Shown: positions 16,277-26,091, numbered from the stretch's first letter. The stretch: DNA of 64,000 nt from JAKLHL01 sp964411885 (GCA_964411885.1 CAYPMK010000002.1:1-64000), one strand, 5' to 3'. Program-made: numbers and translations. The notes: generated by a model not told the origin, from the sequence alone.

Positions 16277-18544
16277 CTATTTTTCTTCTTTAGGTTCTTT
16301 GTGTCCACATTCCTTGTTGGCACAAACATATTCATCTTTCTTTTCTTCCATCACCTTAAAACCACACTCTGAGCAAGTTCTGGCCACAGGCTTATTCCAT
16401 ATTGCAAATTTACATTTCGGATATTCCGAACAACTGTAGAAAGTTTTTCCCTTTTTAGTCCTCTTCTCACCAAGTTCACCCTTCTCACATTCAGGACATT
16501 TAACACCTGTAGTGAAAGACTTAGTACCTTTACATTTTGGATAATCCGCACAAGCAATGAATTTTCCGAACCTACCCTGTTTAACGAGCATAGGTCCACC
16601 ACATTCAGGACATTTTTCAGTCGTTGTTTCTGCTTTTTGTATCTTAATATCGCCATCATCCTGTTTTGTAAAATTACGTGTAGTTTTACATTCTGGATAT
16701 TTGGAGCAGGCAAGGAATTGTCCCATCCTTCCCCACTTTATTACCATTTTCTCTCCACATTTAGGACAAATAACATCCGTTGCTGTTTCTTCTTTCTTAA
16801 CGTTCCTCATGTTCTTTTCTGCATCTTTAAGGTCTTTAGCAAAATCCTTATAGAAAGCTTTTAGTACAGCCACCCAATCTGCGTCACCCTTTTCTACACC
16901 ATCTAATTTATCTTCTAAACCTGCTGTAAATTCAACATCCATTATGTCCGCAAAAGAACCTATTAAAAGTTCGTTCACCATCCTACCAAGTTCTGCTGGT
17001 TTTAATTGGCCAGCATCTTTTTCAACATAACCACGATCTTGTATAGTAGATATAATAGAAGCGTAAGTAGAAGGTCTGCCTATACCCTTTTCTTCAAGTT
17101 CCTTGATCAAAGATGCCTCGCTGAACCTTGCTGGTGGTTGAGTGAATTTTTGTTCTGTATTTATCTTGTCTAAAGAAACAGAGTCTGTTTTTGAACATTC
17201 TGGCAAAAGTCCCTCTGCCTTTTCTTCGTCTGTTTCTTCTTCCAATGAGTCTGTCATATAAACTTTCTCAAATCCTGCAAATTTAAGAACGCTCCCCGTT
17301 GCCCTAAAAGTATACTCCTTGTTGTTTGAACCTTTAGCGACTATATCTATACCTGTTTGATCATAAACAGCTGGCACCATCTGGCTAGCAAGAAAGCGAT
17401 TCCATATCAGCGAATAAAGTTTGAATTGTTCTGGAGTAAGGTCTTTCTTTATCTTCTCTGGAGCATAATCCATACTTGTTGGCCTTATAGCCTCGTGTGC
17501 ATCTTGTGCCGAATTCTTTGTTTTGTAGAAATTAGGTTTTTCAGGAACATATTCAGAGCCATATTCATTCTTTATATATTCAAGAGCGGCTTTTTGTGCG
17601 TCTGGACTTATCCTTACAGAGTCTGTTCTCATATATGTTATAAGACCAACTGCACCTTCTCCACCAAGTTCTACACCCTCGTAAAGAGACTGCGCTATAG
17701 CCATGGTCCTTTTTGGTGTGAACCTTAGCTTTGCAGAAGCCGCCTGCTGGAGTTTACTGGTAATGAATGGCGGTAGTGGGTTTTTCTTCTTCTCTTTTTT
17801 CTCTATAGCAGAGATAAAAGGTTTTGCTCCCTTTAAAGCTCCTACCACCTCTTTTGCTTGCTCTTGTTTTGTTATTTCTGCTTTTTTACCGTCTATTTTT
17901 GAAAGTTTTGCTACTATCTTATTCTTAGAAACTCCAAATTCAGCCTCTATCAACCAATATTCCTCTGGCTTAAAGGCCAATATCTTATCTTCTCTTTCAA
18001 CTACTATTCTTACTGCAACAGACTGAACTCTTCCTGCAGAAAGGCCCCTTCTTACCTTTTTCCAAAGTATAGGACTTATCTTGTAACCAACAAGCCTGTC
18101 TAGTATTCTACGAGCCTGTTGTGAATTAAACATATTAAGATCTATATCATGAGGATTTGAGATAGCCTCTTTAACACCCTTTGATGTTATTTCGTTGACC
18201 AATATTCTGTGTATTGGTTTTTTATTCTTCTTTAGCTTATTGTTAATATAATCTGAAAGGTGTTTTGCAATGGCCTCTCCTTCTCTATCAGGGTCGGGAG
18301 CAAGATATATTTCATCGACCTTTCCAGCCTCTTTAGCTATTTCTTCCAAAACTGTTTTTTTACCCTTCATTATTACATAGGTTGGAGTAAAATTCTTATC
18401 TACATCTACTCCAAGTTCTTTGGTTGGAAGGTCCATAACGTGTCCCACAGAGGCTTTCACGGTATAATTATTACCAAGATATTTTTTTATGGTCTTTGCC
18501 TTTGCAGGCGATTCCACTACTACCAATGATTTTTTTGCTGCCAC
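16277..18544 (-). CDS. topA: DNA topoisomerase I
   Basis: Type IA topoisomerase that relaxes negative supercoils. About 755 residues: Toprim domain (VVVESPAKAKT; acidic DPDREGEA), active-site region with catalytic Tyr in ITYMRTDSVRIS, then four C-terminal Cys4 zinc ribbons. The first three are the repeated topA type (CPKCGEKM..CSKYPEC, CPECGGPM..CADYPKC, CPECEKGE..CSEYPKC); the fourth is shorter. The start is GTG at 18544 because GGAGGA lies 5 nt before it; an in-frame TTG at 18556 overlaps that site. dprA lies 54 nt upstream, the common dprA-topA order. Confidence 0.96.
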   Translation of the reverse strand: MAAKKSLVVVESPAKAKTIKKYLGNNYTVKASVGHVMDLPTKELGVDVDKNFTPTYVIMKGKKTVLEEIAKEAGKVDEIYLAPDPDREGEAIAKHLSDYINNKLKKNKKPIHRILVNEITSKGVKEAISNPHDIDLNMFNSQQARRILDRLVGYKISPILWKKVRRGLSAGRVQSVAVRIVVEREDKILAFKPEEYWLIEAEFGVSKNKIVAKLSKIDGKKAEITKQEQAKEVVGALKGAKPFISAIEKKEKKKNPLPPFITSKLQQAASAKLRFTPKRTMAIAQSLYEGVELGGEGAVGLITYMRTDSVRISPDAQKAALEYIKNEYGSEYVPEKPNFYKTKNSAQDAHEAIRPTSMDYAPEKIKKDLTPEQFKLYSLIWNRFLASQMVPAVYDQTGIDIVAKGSNNKEYTFRATGSVLKFAGFEKVYMTDSLEEETDEEKAEGLLPECSKTDSVSLDKINTEQKFTQPPARFSEASLIKELEEKGIGRPSTYASIISTIQDRGYVEKDAGQLKPAELGRMVNELLIGSFADIMDVEFTAGLEDKLDGVEKGDADWVAVLKAFYKDFAKDLKDAEKNMRNVKKEETATDVICPKCGEKMVIKWGRMGQFLACSKYPECKTTRNFTKQDDGDIKIQKAETTTEKCPECGGPMLVKQGRFGKFIACADYPKCKGTKSFTTGVKCPECEKGELGEKRTKKGKTFYSCSEYPKCKFAIWNKPVARTCSECGFKVMEEKKDEYVCANKECGHKEPKEEK

Positions 18545-18598
18545 TAGATCCTCCAAAACACACCTTAAAAGCTGAGCTGATATAACAGCTCTTGAAAA

Positions 18599-19669
18599 TT
18601 AGTTCAAGTGATAAATCCCAAAAGCATCCCTAAAAATATAACCACTAAGCTCAAGTTCTTCAAGGTTTTTAAAAAGTTGAGCAGGCCCAAGACCACTTGA
18701 ACACAACAGATCACTAGCGCTAGAGCCTTGTGTATCAAGCATTCCAAGCATCTTTCTGGCTCCGTCAGAAATTTGTTCTCTTTTAATTTTTAGTATCTTG
18801 GTATTGAATAACATATTATAATGAGCAAAAATATCGTCGCTGGAACACACTGGAACGGCTCCTTTTTTTATTAAAGAATTAGTTCCTTCAGATAATACAG
18901 AATTAATGGGTCCCGGAACACAAAAAACATCCCTTGAATAAGTAACTGCTATAGACGCTGTTATTAAACTCCCACTTTGCATGCCTGCCTCTACTATAAG
19001 TGTACCATCACTAAGGCCTGCTATTATTCTGTTCCGCATCGGAAAATTAGCTTTAAAACCCGGAGTGTTAGGTGCAAATTCAGAAATAACAAGTCCTTCG
19101 TTAATTATACTTTCATAAAGACGTTTATTGCTTGTAGGAAAAGGAGTATTAATTCCACTTCCTAGTACAGCGATGGTAGAACCTTTACTTTCTAATGCTC
19201 TTATGTGACTTTCTGAATCAACTCCAGTTGCCATACCACTCACTATACAAAAACCAGCTCTGCATAGTTCGGGTACCAACCTTGATACTACAATTTTACC
19301 ATAGGCACTAATGCGTCTAGTTCCAACAACAGACAGGCTCTTTTTTTGCAAAAGTTCAATATCTCCTTTGCAAAACATTAGTACTGGATAATCTGGTGTT
19401 TGTTTTAGTATGTTTGGGTAAAAAGAAGACGCAGCTGTAACAATACTAGCCTTACTAACATAACTTTCCTCTATGATCTTTTCCACCAAGGACCAATCAG
19501 AAAAACTAGAGAATTTATTTTTCCATTTCAAGAATTCGTTCAGCGTATTATTCCAGTCATAGAAAAGTAATTCTGCTTTATAATTGAGTTTTTTAAGAAG
19601 CCCAACTTTAACAGCACTTGGCATTTGAATAATAGACAACGCCACATAGGCGTTAAGTTCTTTTATCAT
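18599..19669 (-). CDS. dprA: DNA-processing protein DprA/Smf
   Basis: Single-strand DNA-binding, RecA-loading protein of natural transformation, widely kept also in non-competent bacteria. 356 residues: N-terminal helical (SAM-like) region, Rossmann domain with VVGTRRISAYG, SGMATGVDSESH, AVLGSGINTPFP, FPMRNRIIAGLSDGTLIVEAG and SGSLITAS, then a C-terminal winged-helix domain (about 290-356) of the DprA_WH type. AGGGG lies before the ATG. It precedes topA and follows ndk on the same strand. No other competence gene is visible here. Confidence 0.94.
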   Translation of the reverse strand: MIKELNAYVALSIIQMPSAVKVGLLKKLNYKAELLFYDWNNTLNEFLKWKNKFSSFSDWSLVEKIIEESYVSKASIVTAASSFYPNILKQTPDYPVLMFCKGDIELLQKKSLSVVGTRRISAYGKIVVSRLVPELCRAGFCIVSGMATGVDSESHIRALESKGSTIAVLGSGINTPFPTSNKRLYESIINEGLVISEFAPNTPGFKANFPMRNRIIAGLSDGTLIVEAGMQSGSLITASIAVTYSRDVFCVPGPINSVLSEGTNSLIKKGAVPVCSSDDIFAHYNMLFNTKILKIKREQISDGARKMLGMLDTQGSSASDLLCSSGLGPAQLFKNLEELELSGYIFRDAFGIYHLN

Positions 19670-19691
19670 TTTAGAAAACCCCTAAAGGAAT

Positions 19692-20111
19692 TTAAACTGC
19701 AAGTCTTGTATTAAAAATGCAGTCCAACTCTTTAGCGGCTGAATTAGGCGAATCACTGGCGTGAACTGAGTTCTTTTGTTTGGATATGGCGTACAATCTT
19801 CTTATAGTACCATCTTCTGCTTCGTCTGGATTAGTGTTACCTATGAGTGAGCGCACTCTTTGCACGCTGTCTGAACCCTCTACTATTACAGCTACTATCG
19901 GGCCTGATGTGATGTATTTTAATAAGTCGCTGTAAAATGGTTTTCCTTCATGTTCGGCATAAAGGGACTTTGCCTTATCAATACTAAGTTTGGTCATTTT
20001 AATTGCACGCACAAATATACCGTTCTTCTCAAAATGTTTTATTATGGGGCCTACAAGGTTTCGCTCTACTGCATCAGGCTTAATAAGGACTAGGGTCCTT
20101 TCCCGATCCAT
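19692..20111 (-). CDS. ndk: nucleoside diphosphate kinase
   Basis: Transfers the gamma-phosphate between nucleoside triphosphates and diphosphates via a phosphohistidine. 139 residues from MDRERTLVLIKPDAVERNL, with the active-site segment NSVHASDSP (family consensus NxxHGSDS, so Gly is replaced by Ala). The start at 20111 is fixed by GGAGG 4 nt upstream; a longer in-frame start would add ten unrelated residues. The leader contains gacctcc-tt-ggaggtc, a 7-bp inverted repeat that pairs the Shine-Dalgarno with CCTCC and may damp translation. Confidence 0.95.
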   Translation of the reverse strand: MDRERTLVLIKPDAVERNLVGPIIKHFEKNGIFVRAIKMTKLSIDKAKSLYAEHEGKPFYSDLLKYITSGPIVAVIVEGSDSVQRVRSLIGNTNPDEAEDGTIRRLYAISKQKNSVHASDSPNSAAKELDCIFNTRLAV

Positions 20112-20170
20112 AAGACCTCCAAGGAGGTCGTAGTATAACACAAAACAGGCAAAAAAAATACGGCAAATAT

Positions 20171-21757
20171 TTATCTTATTAAAATTGTATCTTTCAAAAA
20201 GTTGTCGTTAGAACGTGGAAAATTAGTTATGTAATGAAGACCTCTAGATTCTTTTCTAGACATCGCGCTCACCACTATTATTTCTGCAACTGTAACAATG
20301 TTCCTTAACTCTATAAGATCTTTAGATAATTCATACTTCCAATAGTAGGCCTCTGTTTCTGCTTTTATCATTTCTATTCTTTTTAAAGCATTCATAAGCC
20401 TGTCCATACTTCTAACTATACCAACATTGTTCCACATTGTGCGCCTTAATTCATCCCAGTTGTGATGAATAAGGATGGTTTCTTCTGGGACTTTGGTCCA
20501 AGAAGACTCCCATACTGGTACTTTTTTTATTTTTTTACCTTTTTTAAGTTCTTTATTTAAAAGTTCTGCAATCCTTTTTGAAAACACCATGGCCTCAAGC
20601 AGTGAGTTAGAGGCAAGTCGGTTAGCTCCATGAAGCCCTGTACAAGCTGTTTCTCCACATACAAAAAGCCCCTTAACACTACTTTTTCCATCCATATCTA
20701 CTTTAACACCACCACAACAATAGTGAGCGGCAGGCACAACTGGAATAAGGTTTTTAGTCATGTCAAAACCATATTTTTTACATTTTGCATAGATATTAGG
20801 AAAACGATTTTTTATAAAATCGTGATCAAGATGGGTTACATCGAGGTAAACACAGTCTGCGCCGGTCTTTTTCATTTCTCTATCTATTGCACGTGCAACT
20901 ATATCCCTTGGAGCAAGGTCTTTTCTTTCGTCGTATTTTTCCATAAAACGTTCGCCGTTCTTAAGCCTTAATATACCACCTTCTCCTCTTACAGCCTCGC
21001 TAATAAGAAAATTCTTTGCATCTGGATGGTAAAGACAAGTTGGGTGGAACTGATAAAACTCCATATTGGATATTTGTGCACCCGCTCTGTACGCCATAGC
21101 TATACCGTCCCCTGTAGCGACGTCGGGGTTACTTGTATATAGATACGCCTTTCCTGCTCCGCCTGTTGCAAGCACAACTGCATTACTAACAAAAGTCTTT
21201 ACCTGTTTTATTGAATTATCTAAGACATAAACACCTATAACAGTACCGTCATCATCTGTAATAAGGTTTATTGAAGTATGGTTCTCATATATTTTTATAT
21301 TGTCACTAGATCTAACTTTATTTGTTAGACTACTTATCATAGATTCACCGGTCATATCTCCGCTGTGATACACCCTTCTGTGTGAATGACCACCCTCTTT
21401 TGTAAGGTCATATTCCGTAGATTCCAAAAATTCTCTTAAAGAGAAACTAACACCAGCGTCTAATAAAGATTGTATAGCAGACGGACCGTTCTTGACACAA
21501 TATTCAACTACCTCTTTATTGCAAAGACCAGCTCCAGCTTTAATAGTATCATCTATGTGTGAATCAAAAGAATCACTTTGATTTGTTGAAGATACAGCGG
21601 CAATACCACCTTGAGCAAGCTGTGATGCGCCATCACCAAGTTTTGTTTTTGTTATTAGAGCTACCTTTGTTGAAGCATCAAAAGATATAGCAGTATTAAG
21701 CCCTGCTATTCCACTGCCTATTATAACTACGTCGTAATATAAATGTTCATTAGACAT
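20171..21757 (-). CDS. nadB: L-aspartate oxidase
   Basis: FAD enzyme oxidising L-aspartate to iminoaspartate, the first step of de novo NAD synthesis with NadA. 528 residues: FAD-binding VVIIGSGIAGLNTA, LGDGASQLAQGGIAAV, the active-site stretch FYQFHPTCLYHP and GEGGILRLKNG-x-RFM, ERKDLAPRDIVARAID, CCGGVKVD and ANRLASNSLLEA, then the C-terminal helical domain. Overall it matches NadB rather than SdhA/FrdA (no covalent-FAD His-containing HTTGG motif is seen). It begins 8 nt after the upstream membrane-protein gene, so the two are an operon. nadA and nadC are not in the window. Confidence 0.94.
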   Translation of the reverse strand: MSNEHLYYDVVIIGSGIAGLNTAISFDASTKVALITKTKLGDGASQLAQGGIAAVSSTNQSDSFDSHIDDTIKAGAGLCNKEVVEYCVKNGPSAIQSLLDAGVSFSLREFLESTEYDLTKEGGHSHRRVYHSGDMTGESMISSLTNKVRSSDNIKIYENHTSINLITDDDGTVIGVYVLDNSIKQVKTFVSNAVVLATGGAGKAYLYTSNPDVATGDGIAMAYRAGAQISNMEFYQFHPTCLYHPDAKNFLISEAVRGEGGILRLKNGERFMEKYDERKDLAPRDIVARAIDREMKKTGADCVYLDVTHLDHDFIKNRFPNIYAKCKKYGFDMTKNLIPVVPAAHYCCGGVKVDMDGKSSVKGLFVCGETACTGLHGANRLASNSLLEAMVFSKRIAELLNKELKKGKKIKKVPVWESSWTKVPEETILIHHNWDELRRTMWNNVGIVRSMDRLMNALKRIEMIKAETEAYYWKYELSKDLIELRNIVTVAEIIVVSAMSRKESRGLHYITNFPRSNDNFLKDTILIR

Positions 21758-21765
21758 ATCAAAGA

Positions 21766-22119
21766 CTATCGCTGTTTATTCCAGAAAAGCATTAAAATAA
21801 AGCAAACTGTAAGTTCTATATAAGCTCCGGGCACACCAAACATGGTTGGATAGTCTGCTCTTCCAAGTAGCACCAAGATAGAATAAAGCGAGGTAATTAT
21901 AACGCCGGCAAACACAAAACAAAGTGCTGTTATTCTAAGAAAAGACGAGCTTGAGTTATAAAGGCTCACCAAGTAAGAAATAATGAATATTATTGATAGC
22001 ACTACTCCAGTTGCCACTGGGTAATAAGAAGCACCCGGTGTTCCTATATAGAACTGTGAATATGCAAAGTAAGAAGCAATTATCAAACCTATAACAGAGA
22101 AAAGATTTATAAGACGCAT
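21766..22119 (-). CDS. four-helix integral membrane protein, unknown
   Basis: A 117-residue, very hydrophobic protein with four predicted transmembrane helices (starting MRLINLFSVIGLIIASYFAY). The start at 22119 is chosen because GGAGG lies 4 nt upstream; an upstream in-frame ATG would add an unrelated charged stretch. It ends 8 nt before nadB and is probably co-transcribed with it. No family is recognised and no active-site residues stand out. Confidence 0.7.
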   Translation of the reverse strand: MRLINLFSVIGLIIASYFAYSQFYIGTPGASYYPVATGVVLSIIFIISYLVSLYNSSSSFLRITALCFVFAGVIITSLYSILVLLGRADYPTMFGVPGAYIELTVCFILMLFWNKQR

Positions 22120-22208
22120 AAAACCTCCAAGGTATTCACATTTATAGGTTTTTTCTACATCAAAACTAGAACTTTGCAAATTCAATTATTCATGAAAGTT
22201 ATAAAGAC

Positions 22209-22253
22209 AAGGGGTGCTACCCATCTATTAAATATAAATAGATAACACCCCTT
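22209..22253 (-). terminator. long hairpin, probable terminator of the MscS-type gene
   Basis: Outer stem AAGGGGTG/CACCCCTT (8 bp) and an inner stem ATCTATT/AATAGAT (7 bp), with small internal loops. It lies 25 nt after the stop of the 22278 gene and upstream of the 22119 gene. The following T-run is weak (gtctttat), so it could also be an mRNA-stabilising or attenuating hairpin. Confidence 0.55.
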
Positions 22254-22277
22254 GCTTATTTAATAAAAAATATAGAG

Positions 22278-22958
22278 TTATTTACGTATTTTATCTAACC
22301 ACTCACGAACGTGATCTTTTGCGCCAAGACCAATTGCAAGGCCACCAGCAATAGTTAACATTGCAACGACACCAGTGAATAATATTTTTATAAGATCAGA
22401 AGCTATGCCCAACTGGTTCAAAGAAGCCATTACTGCAAAAACTATCACAGCAAGACGAGAAACATTGCCAAGCATGCTTGCCAAAGACTTTGAAATACTA
22501 GATACTTCTACTGATTTTATAACAAGACCCTTTAACCCATCGCCGAGTATAAAACCTGCTAGGAGTATTAATATGGCTATTATTACATTAGGCACGTACA
22601 TCGCAACCATTCTAAAGAAATTAGTTAATTGATGTAGGCCTAAAATATCCGCTACTGCAATGAATGTTACGATTATGAAGAACCACTTAACGGCCCAACC
22701 TAAAATAGATGAAGCTTTTAATTCAACTCCTTTCTCTTTAAGACTCTGCATGTTTACGGTCTTTTCTAGTAAAAGGTCCAATCTTGAAACTGCTATAAGT
22801 TTTGTTGTTAAACGTCCAAGGAACTTAGCCAGTAACAAGCCAAGTATAAGAACGATAATAGCAGCTAGTATCCCTGGTAATGATAGAATAACATCGTTAG
22901 CAAAATTCTGTAGTGCTAAAATGATAGCATCACTCCATCTTAACAAATGGTTTTCCAT
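22278..22958 (-). CDS. mechanosensitive-channel TM-helix protein (CmpX-like)
   Basis: A 226-residue membrane protein with an N-terminal helix and conserved TM-helix repeats of the kind in PF05552-type (CmpX/MscS-related) proteins: LPGILAAIIVLILGLLLAKFLG and a second copy, VPNVIIAILILLAGFILGD. It ends with GGLAIGLGAKDHVREWLDK, a sequence close to MscS TM3 (GLAIGL-A-D). There is no large cytoplasmic MscS domain. The start at 22958 follows GGGAGGGG. It may be a small-conductance channel subunit or a modulator of membrane fluidity. Monocistronic. Confidence 0.82.
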   Translation of the reverse strand: MENHLLRWSDAIILALQNFANDVILSLPGILAAIIVLILGLLLAKFLGRLTTKLIAVSRLDLLLEKTVNMQSLKEKGVELKASSILGWAVKWFFIIVTFIAVADILGLHQLTNFFRMVAMYVPNVIIAILILLAGFILGDGLKGLVIKSVEVSSISKSLASMLGNVSRLAVIVFAVMASLNQLGIASDLIKILFTGVVAMLTIAGGLAIGLGAKDHVREWLDKIRK

Positions 22959-23049
22959 GAACACCCCTCCCTTTTTTAAAACATAGAACACCATAATAGT
23001 AACGCTAGTTAATGAATTATTCAAGGGTTCAATGGGCAAGGGATTTTAT

Positions 23050-24557
23050 TCATATTATTGGGAAAGCACCCATATCTAAGCAAGGCGTAGTAGGATCAAG
23101 GTTATATTCATCATTATCTACGTCTAAAAATTTTGGATCAGCAAATATATTACCACCTAAATTGTTAGCAGCCAAAAAAGCATCCCACTCTATATCTGAA
23201 TTCTCAATATTAACTGTGCAAGTTAGCTCACCTATATTTACGTTATTACCTCTATTTGTCGCCTGTGCCAAATTCTCCCAAAAGATACATTTTGAGATAT
23301 TAACCAGCGACTGTGTGTAAACAAAAATAGCTCCACCACCATAAGTGTTACCTCCGCCTGCATAGGTGCTTCTGTTATCATAGAAGGTTAAATAAGAGGC
23401 TGACATAGATGAAACTTTATCAACTTTAATTGCACCACCTTGTCCTGTGGATGTATTCTTTGCAAAGACAGTCCCAGAAATATCTACAGTACCCAAATTG
23501 GAAAGGCCCAAAGCTCCTCCACCGTTAGAACTGCTAGTAGTATAGTTCCCAATAAAAAAACTGTCTATTATAGTCAATGAATTACTTGGCCCTTGTGCAT
23601 ATATAGCTCCACCATCAAAACCAACTCTATTCGTAAGGAAACGACACCTACTTATTATAAGGTTTGATAAATTAGAGAACACCACACCACCACTTGAACT
23701 ACCATGATTATTATCAAAAATAGAATCCTCTATAGTAAGTGAACCATTTGAATCAAGAATTACTCCTCCCATCACAGCATAATCACTCCCGCCAACCCCG
23801 TGGTCATTGAACTCACAGCTAGAAATAGTAAAATCGCTATAGTCATTATAAATAGCAGCGGCATTTGAATTGCCCGGAACACCTATGTTAGCCTGAAAAA
23901 TAGAATTAGAGATCTGTCCAGTACTGGTCTTATTATAAATTGCTCCACCTCTTGAACTAGCTTTGTTGGTTAGAAAAGTAGATCCATTAATATTAACGTC
24001 AGATATATTCTCGTTGTATATAGCACCACCGTAGTTTGAGACCACATTATTTTTAAAAATTACATTTTTTATACTTGGTGCAGCGTCCTTATTAAAGATA
24101 GCACCGCCATTCTTATGGTCACCAGAACCATTGGCATTACTATCTTGGATAGTAATACCATCTAACAAAGCAGTAGAATCAACATTAGTGCCTGTGGGGT
24201 GATAGAATACATGATAGGAGTTATCAGAAGTATCACCTATTACTCCTATATCACCACTTAAAATAGTTTCATTGAGTACAATATCCCTTTGCGCACAATC
24301 TGTTTCTACACCAATAAAACCTCCGATTATTGCAACGCCTTTCTTTAAACTAAAGTGCTTTAGTCTTGGATTTTCTGGACTGCCGGGGTCAATCCCATTA
24401 TATGAATATGGATAATATGTACCCGCTGTCAACCATATCTCTGTGCCATCATCAGCAAAAGCTAAAGCAAAATCCAAACTAACAAAAGCATCATCCCAAG
24501 TAAAACCATTGTTCAAACCTGTAGCCATTGGGTTAACGTAGATTATACTTGAGAACG
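23050..24557 (-). CDS. right-handed parallel beta-helix surface protein, N-terminus in gap
   Basis: At least 502 residues are visible and the frame runs open into the 100-N gap, so the signal peptide and start are missing. The first visible part, IIYVNPMATGLNNGFTWDDAF, followed by a LDFALAFADDGTEIWLTAGTYYP region, is the usual entry of secreted beta-helix (polymorphic-type) proteins. About ten turns follow with the motif GGAI-N / I-S-FxxN (GGAIYNEN, GGAIYNKT, GGAIYAQG, GGAIKVDK, GGGAIFVYT), and it closes with the Q-type anchor end TPCLDMGAFPII. It is probably a secreted or surface-bound glycan-binding or adhesive protein. Confidence 0.88.
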
Positions 24558-24657
24558 NNNNNNNNNNNNNNNNNNNNNNNNNNNNNNNNNNNNNNNNNNN
24601 NNNNNNNNNNNNNNNNNNNNNNNNNNNNNNNNNNNNNNNNNNNNNNNNNNNNNNNNN
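24558..24657. other. assembly gap (100 N)
   Basis: A run of exactly 100 N, a scaffold placeholder. It hides the start of the beta-helix gene; a large inverted repeat begins 35 bp after it. True length unknown. Confidence 0.98.
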
Positions 24658-24691
24658 GTAGTTAGAAAAGCCCTTTAGAAAACGAGTTTAA

Positions 24692-24824
24692 GGTAACTTT
24701 TACGAGTATTTTTGTTTTAGGCGAGGAAGCCGACTGAGCAAACCACAGACGTATACAGACATACGTCGAGGATTTGCGACAGAGGCTGACAAAGCATAAA
24801 ACAAAAAGACGAAGTAAAAGTACC
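24692..24824. repeat. large imperfect inverted repeat abutting tRNA-Leu
   Basis: Nested complementary arms: GGTA(A)CTTTTAC at 24692-24703 with GTAAAAGTACC at 24814-24824; TTTTTGTTTTA with TAAAACAAAAA; GCC with GGC; GCAAA with TTTGC; and an apical GACGTAT/ATACGTC hairpin with 6-nt loop. The outer arm ends inside the last 4 nt of the tRNA gene, and the rest follows the tRNA 3' end. It looks like a REP/MITE-type mobile structural repeat, or a processed RNA hairpin. It probably contributed to the neighbouring assembly break. No protein-coding capacity. Confidence 0.65.
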
Positions 24825-24904
24825 GGCGTCCGGACTTGAACCGGAAAGGTATTGCTACCGGTGGATTTTGAGTCCACTGCGTCTACCAATTCCGCCACGC
24901 CGGC
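24821..24904 (-). tRNA. tRNA-Leu (anticodon CAA)
   Basis: An 84-nt cloverleaf. Acceptor GCCGGCG pairs with CGCCGGT (last pair G-U). D-arm has AATTGGTAGAC; anticodon stem GTGGA/TCCAC carries the loop CTCAAAA with anticodon CAA; a long class II variable arm follows; T-arm is TCCGG-TTCAAGT-CCGGA. The discriminator is A and CCA is not encoded. It reads the UUG codon, which this genome also uses as a start. Confidence 0.95.
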
Positions 24905-24972
24905 ATATTGAATAAAAGGCAGACAAGCAAAACACTTGTATATTAAATAACTCTTAGTTTTTCAACATAAAA

Positions 24973-26091
24973 CTAGAACATGTAACGTCTTATTGAAATG
25001 CTCTGTAAAATACCTATTATGGCAAAACTCATTATTATAGAAGATCCACCATAACTCATAAAGGGAAGAGTAACTCCAACGACTGGCATGATGCCTATAA
25101 CCATACCCATATTTATGAATGCCTGCCAAAAAAGCATTGCTGTAAATCCCACGGCAAGAAGAGCACCCATTTTATCTCCTGCCCTAGAAGCTATTCTTAC
25201 GCCAGAAAGAAACAATAAACCATACAACAACAGCAAGAACAAACTACCCAAAAAACCATGTTCTTCTGCAAGCACAGAAAAAATAAAATCTGTATGATGC
25301 TCTGGAAGAAAATCTAAGTGTGTCTGAGTTCCTTTCATATAGCCTTTACCAGTTAACCTTCCACTGCCAACAGCTATCTTTGACTGCAATGAATTATAAC
25401 CAGCACCCTTTGGGTCCAAACTCGGATCAATAAAGGTCATAACCCTTTTTCTTTGATAATCCTTTAATGCGAATCTATACGTTAGTGGTGCGCCTATAGA
25501 CGCTACTATTACAAGAAGTATAATGCTGCTCTTCTTTATTTTCACAAAAAGGAACAAACTAAAAACAGATATTAAAAGCAAAAGACCGCTTCCAAGATCT
25601 GGTTGTATTATTATAAGTCCTGCTGGTACCAACGCCATTAATGCAGGCCAAAGAAGATCCCTAAGGCTATATCCCTCTACATTAATGTCGCTGGTAAAAT
25701 ATTTTGCTAACAAAAATATAGTAGAGAATTTTGCTAACTCAGAAGGCTGAAGATTAATAAATCCAAAACTTATCCATCTTTTTGCACCATATGCAGAGCG
25801 ACCCATTACAAGAACTACTAACAACAACAAAATACTCATTCCATAAAGTATATAAGGAAGATATCCAAGTTTTCTATAGTCGACCATTATAAGTATTATC
25901 ATTATGGCAAGGCCTATCCCCACCGATATCAACTGACGAGCAAAAAGGCCCTCTACACCCTGAACAATACTACTACTTGTTGCACTATATATATTGAACA
26001 AGCCAATACCGCACAGTAATATGCTCAAAAATACAACGCTAAAATCATATTTCGTTATCTTCTCTAATAATGTTTCTGGAACGTATTTCAA
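24973..26091 (-). CDS. rodA: rod-shape peptidoglycan polymerase RodA
   Basis: SEDS-family glycosyltransferase that polymerises lipid II in the elongasome together with PBP2. 372 residues, ten transmembrane segments. Family marks: GLFNIYSATSS near the start, KRWISFGFINLQPSELAKFSTI, PDLGSGLLLL (the conserved catalytic Asp lies in this loop), LDFLPEHHTDFIFSVLAEE and LPFMSYGGSS near the end. It starts with TTG at 26091, overlapping the PBP2 stop in TTGA, with GAGAGGA upstream. Last gene of mreBCD-mrdA-rodA. Confidence 0.96.
   Translation of the reverse strand: MKYVPETLLEKITKYDFSVVFLSILLCGIGLFNIYSATSSSIVQGVEGLFARQLISVGIGLAIMIILIMVDYRKLGYLPYILYGMSILLLLVVLVMGRSAYGAKRWISFGFINLQPSELAKFSTIFLLAKYFTSDINVEGYSLRDLLWPALMALVPAGLIIIQPDLGSGLLLLISVFSLFLFVKIKKSSIILLVIVASIGAPLTYRFALKDYQRKRVMTFIDPSLDPKGAGYNSLQSKIAVGSGRLTGKGYMKGTQTHLDFLPEHHTDFIFSVLAEEHGFLGSLFLLLLYGLLFLSGVRIASRAGDKMGALLAVGFTAMLFWQAFINMGMVIGIMPVVGVTLPFMSYGGSSIIMSFAIIGILQSISIRRYMF

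Noticed and set aside
24662..24898. 78-residue minus-strand reading frame across the tRNA and inverted repeat
   Set aside because: Its first 28 codons are the tRNA-Leu gene itself, and the rest is the hairpin repeat. It has no independent coding evidence.
26088..26090. Possible frameshift between PBP2 and RodA because the stop and start overlap
   Set aside because: TTGA overlap with a TTG start is ordinary translational coupling; both proteins are full length.
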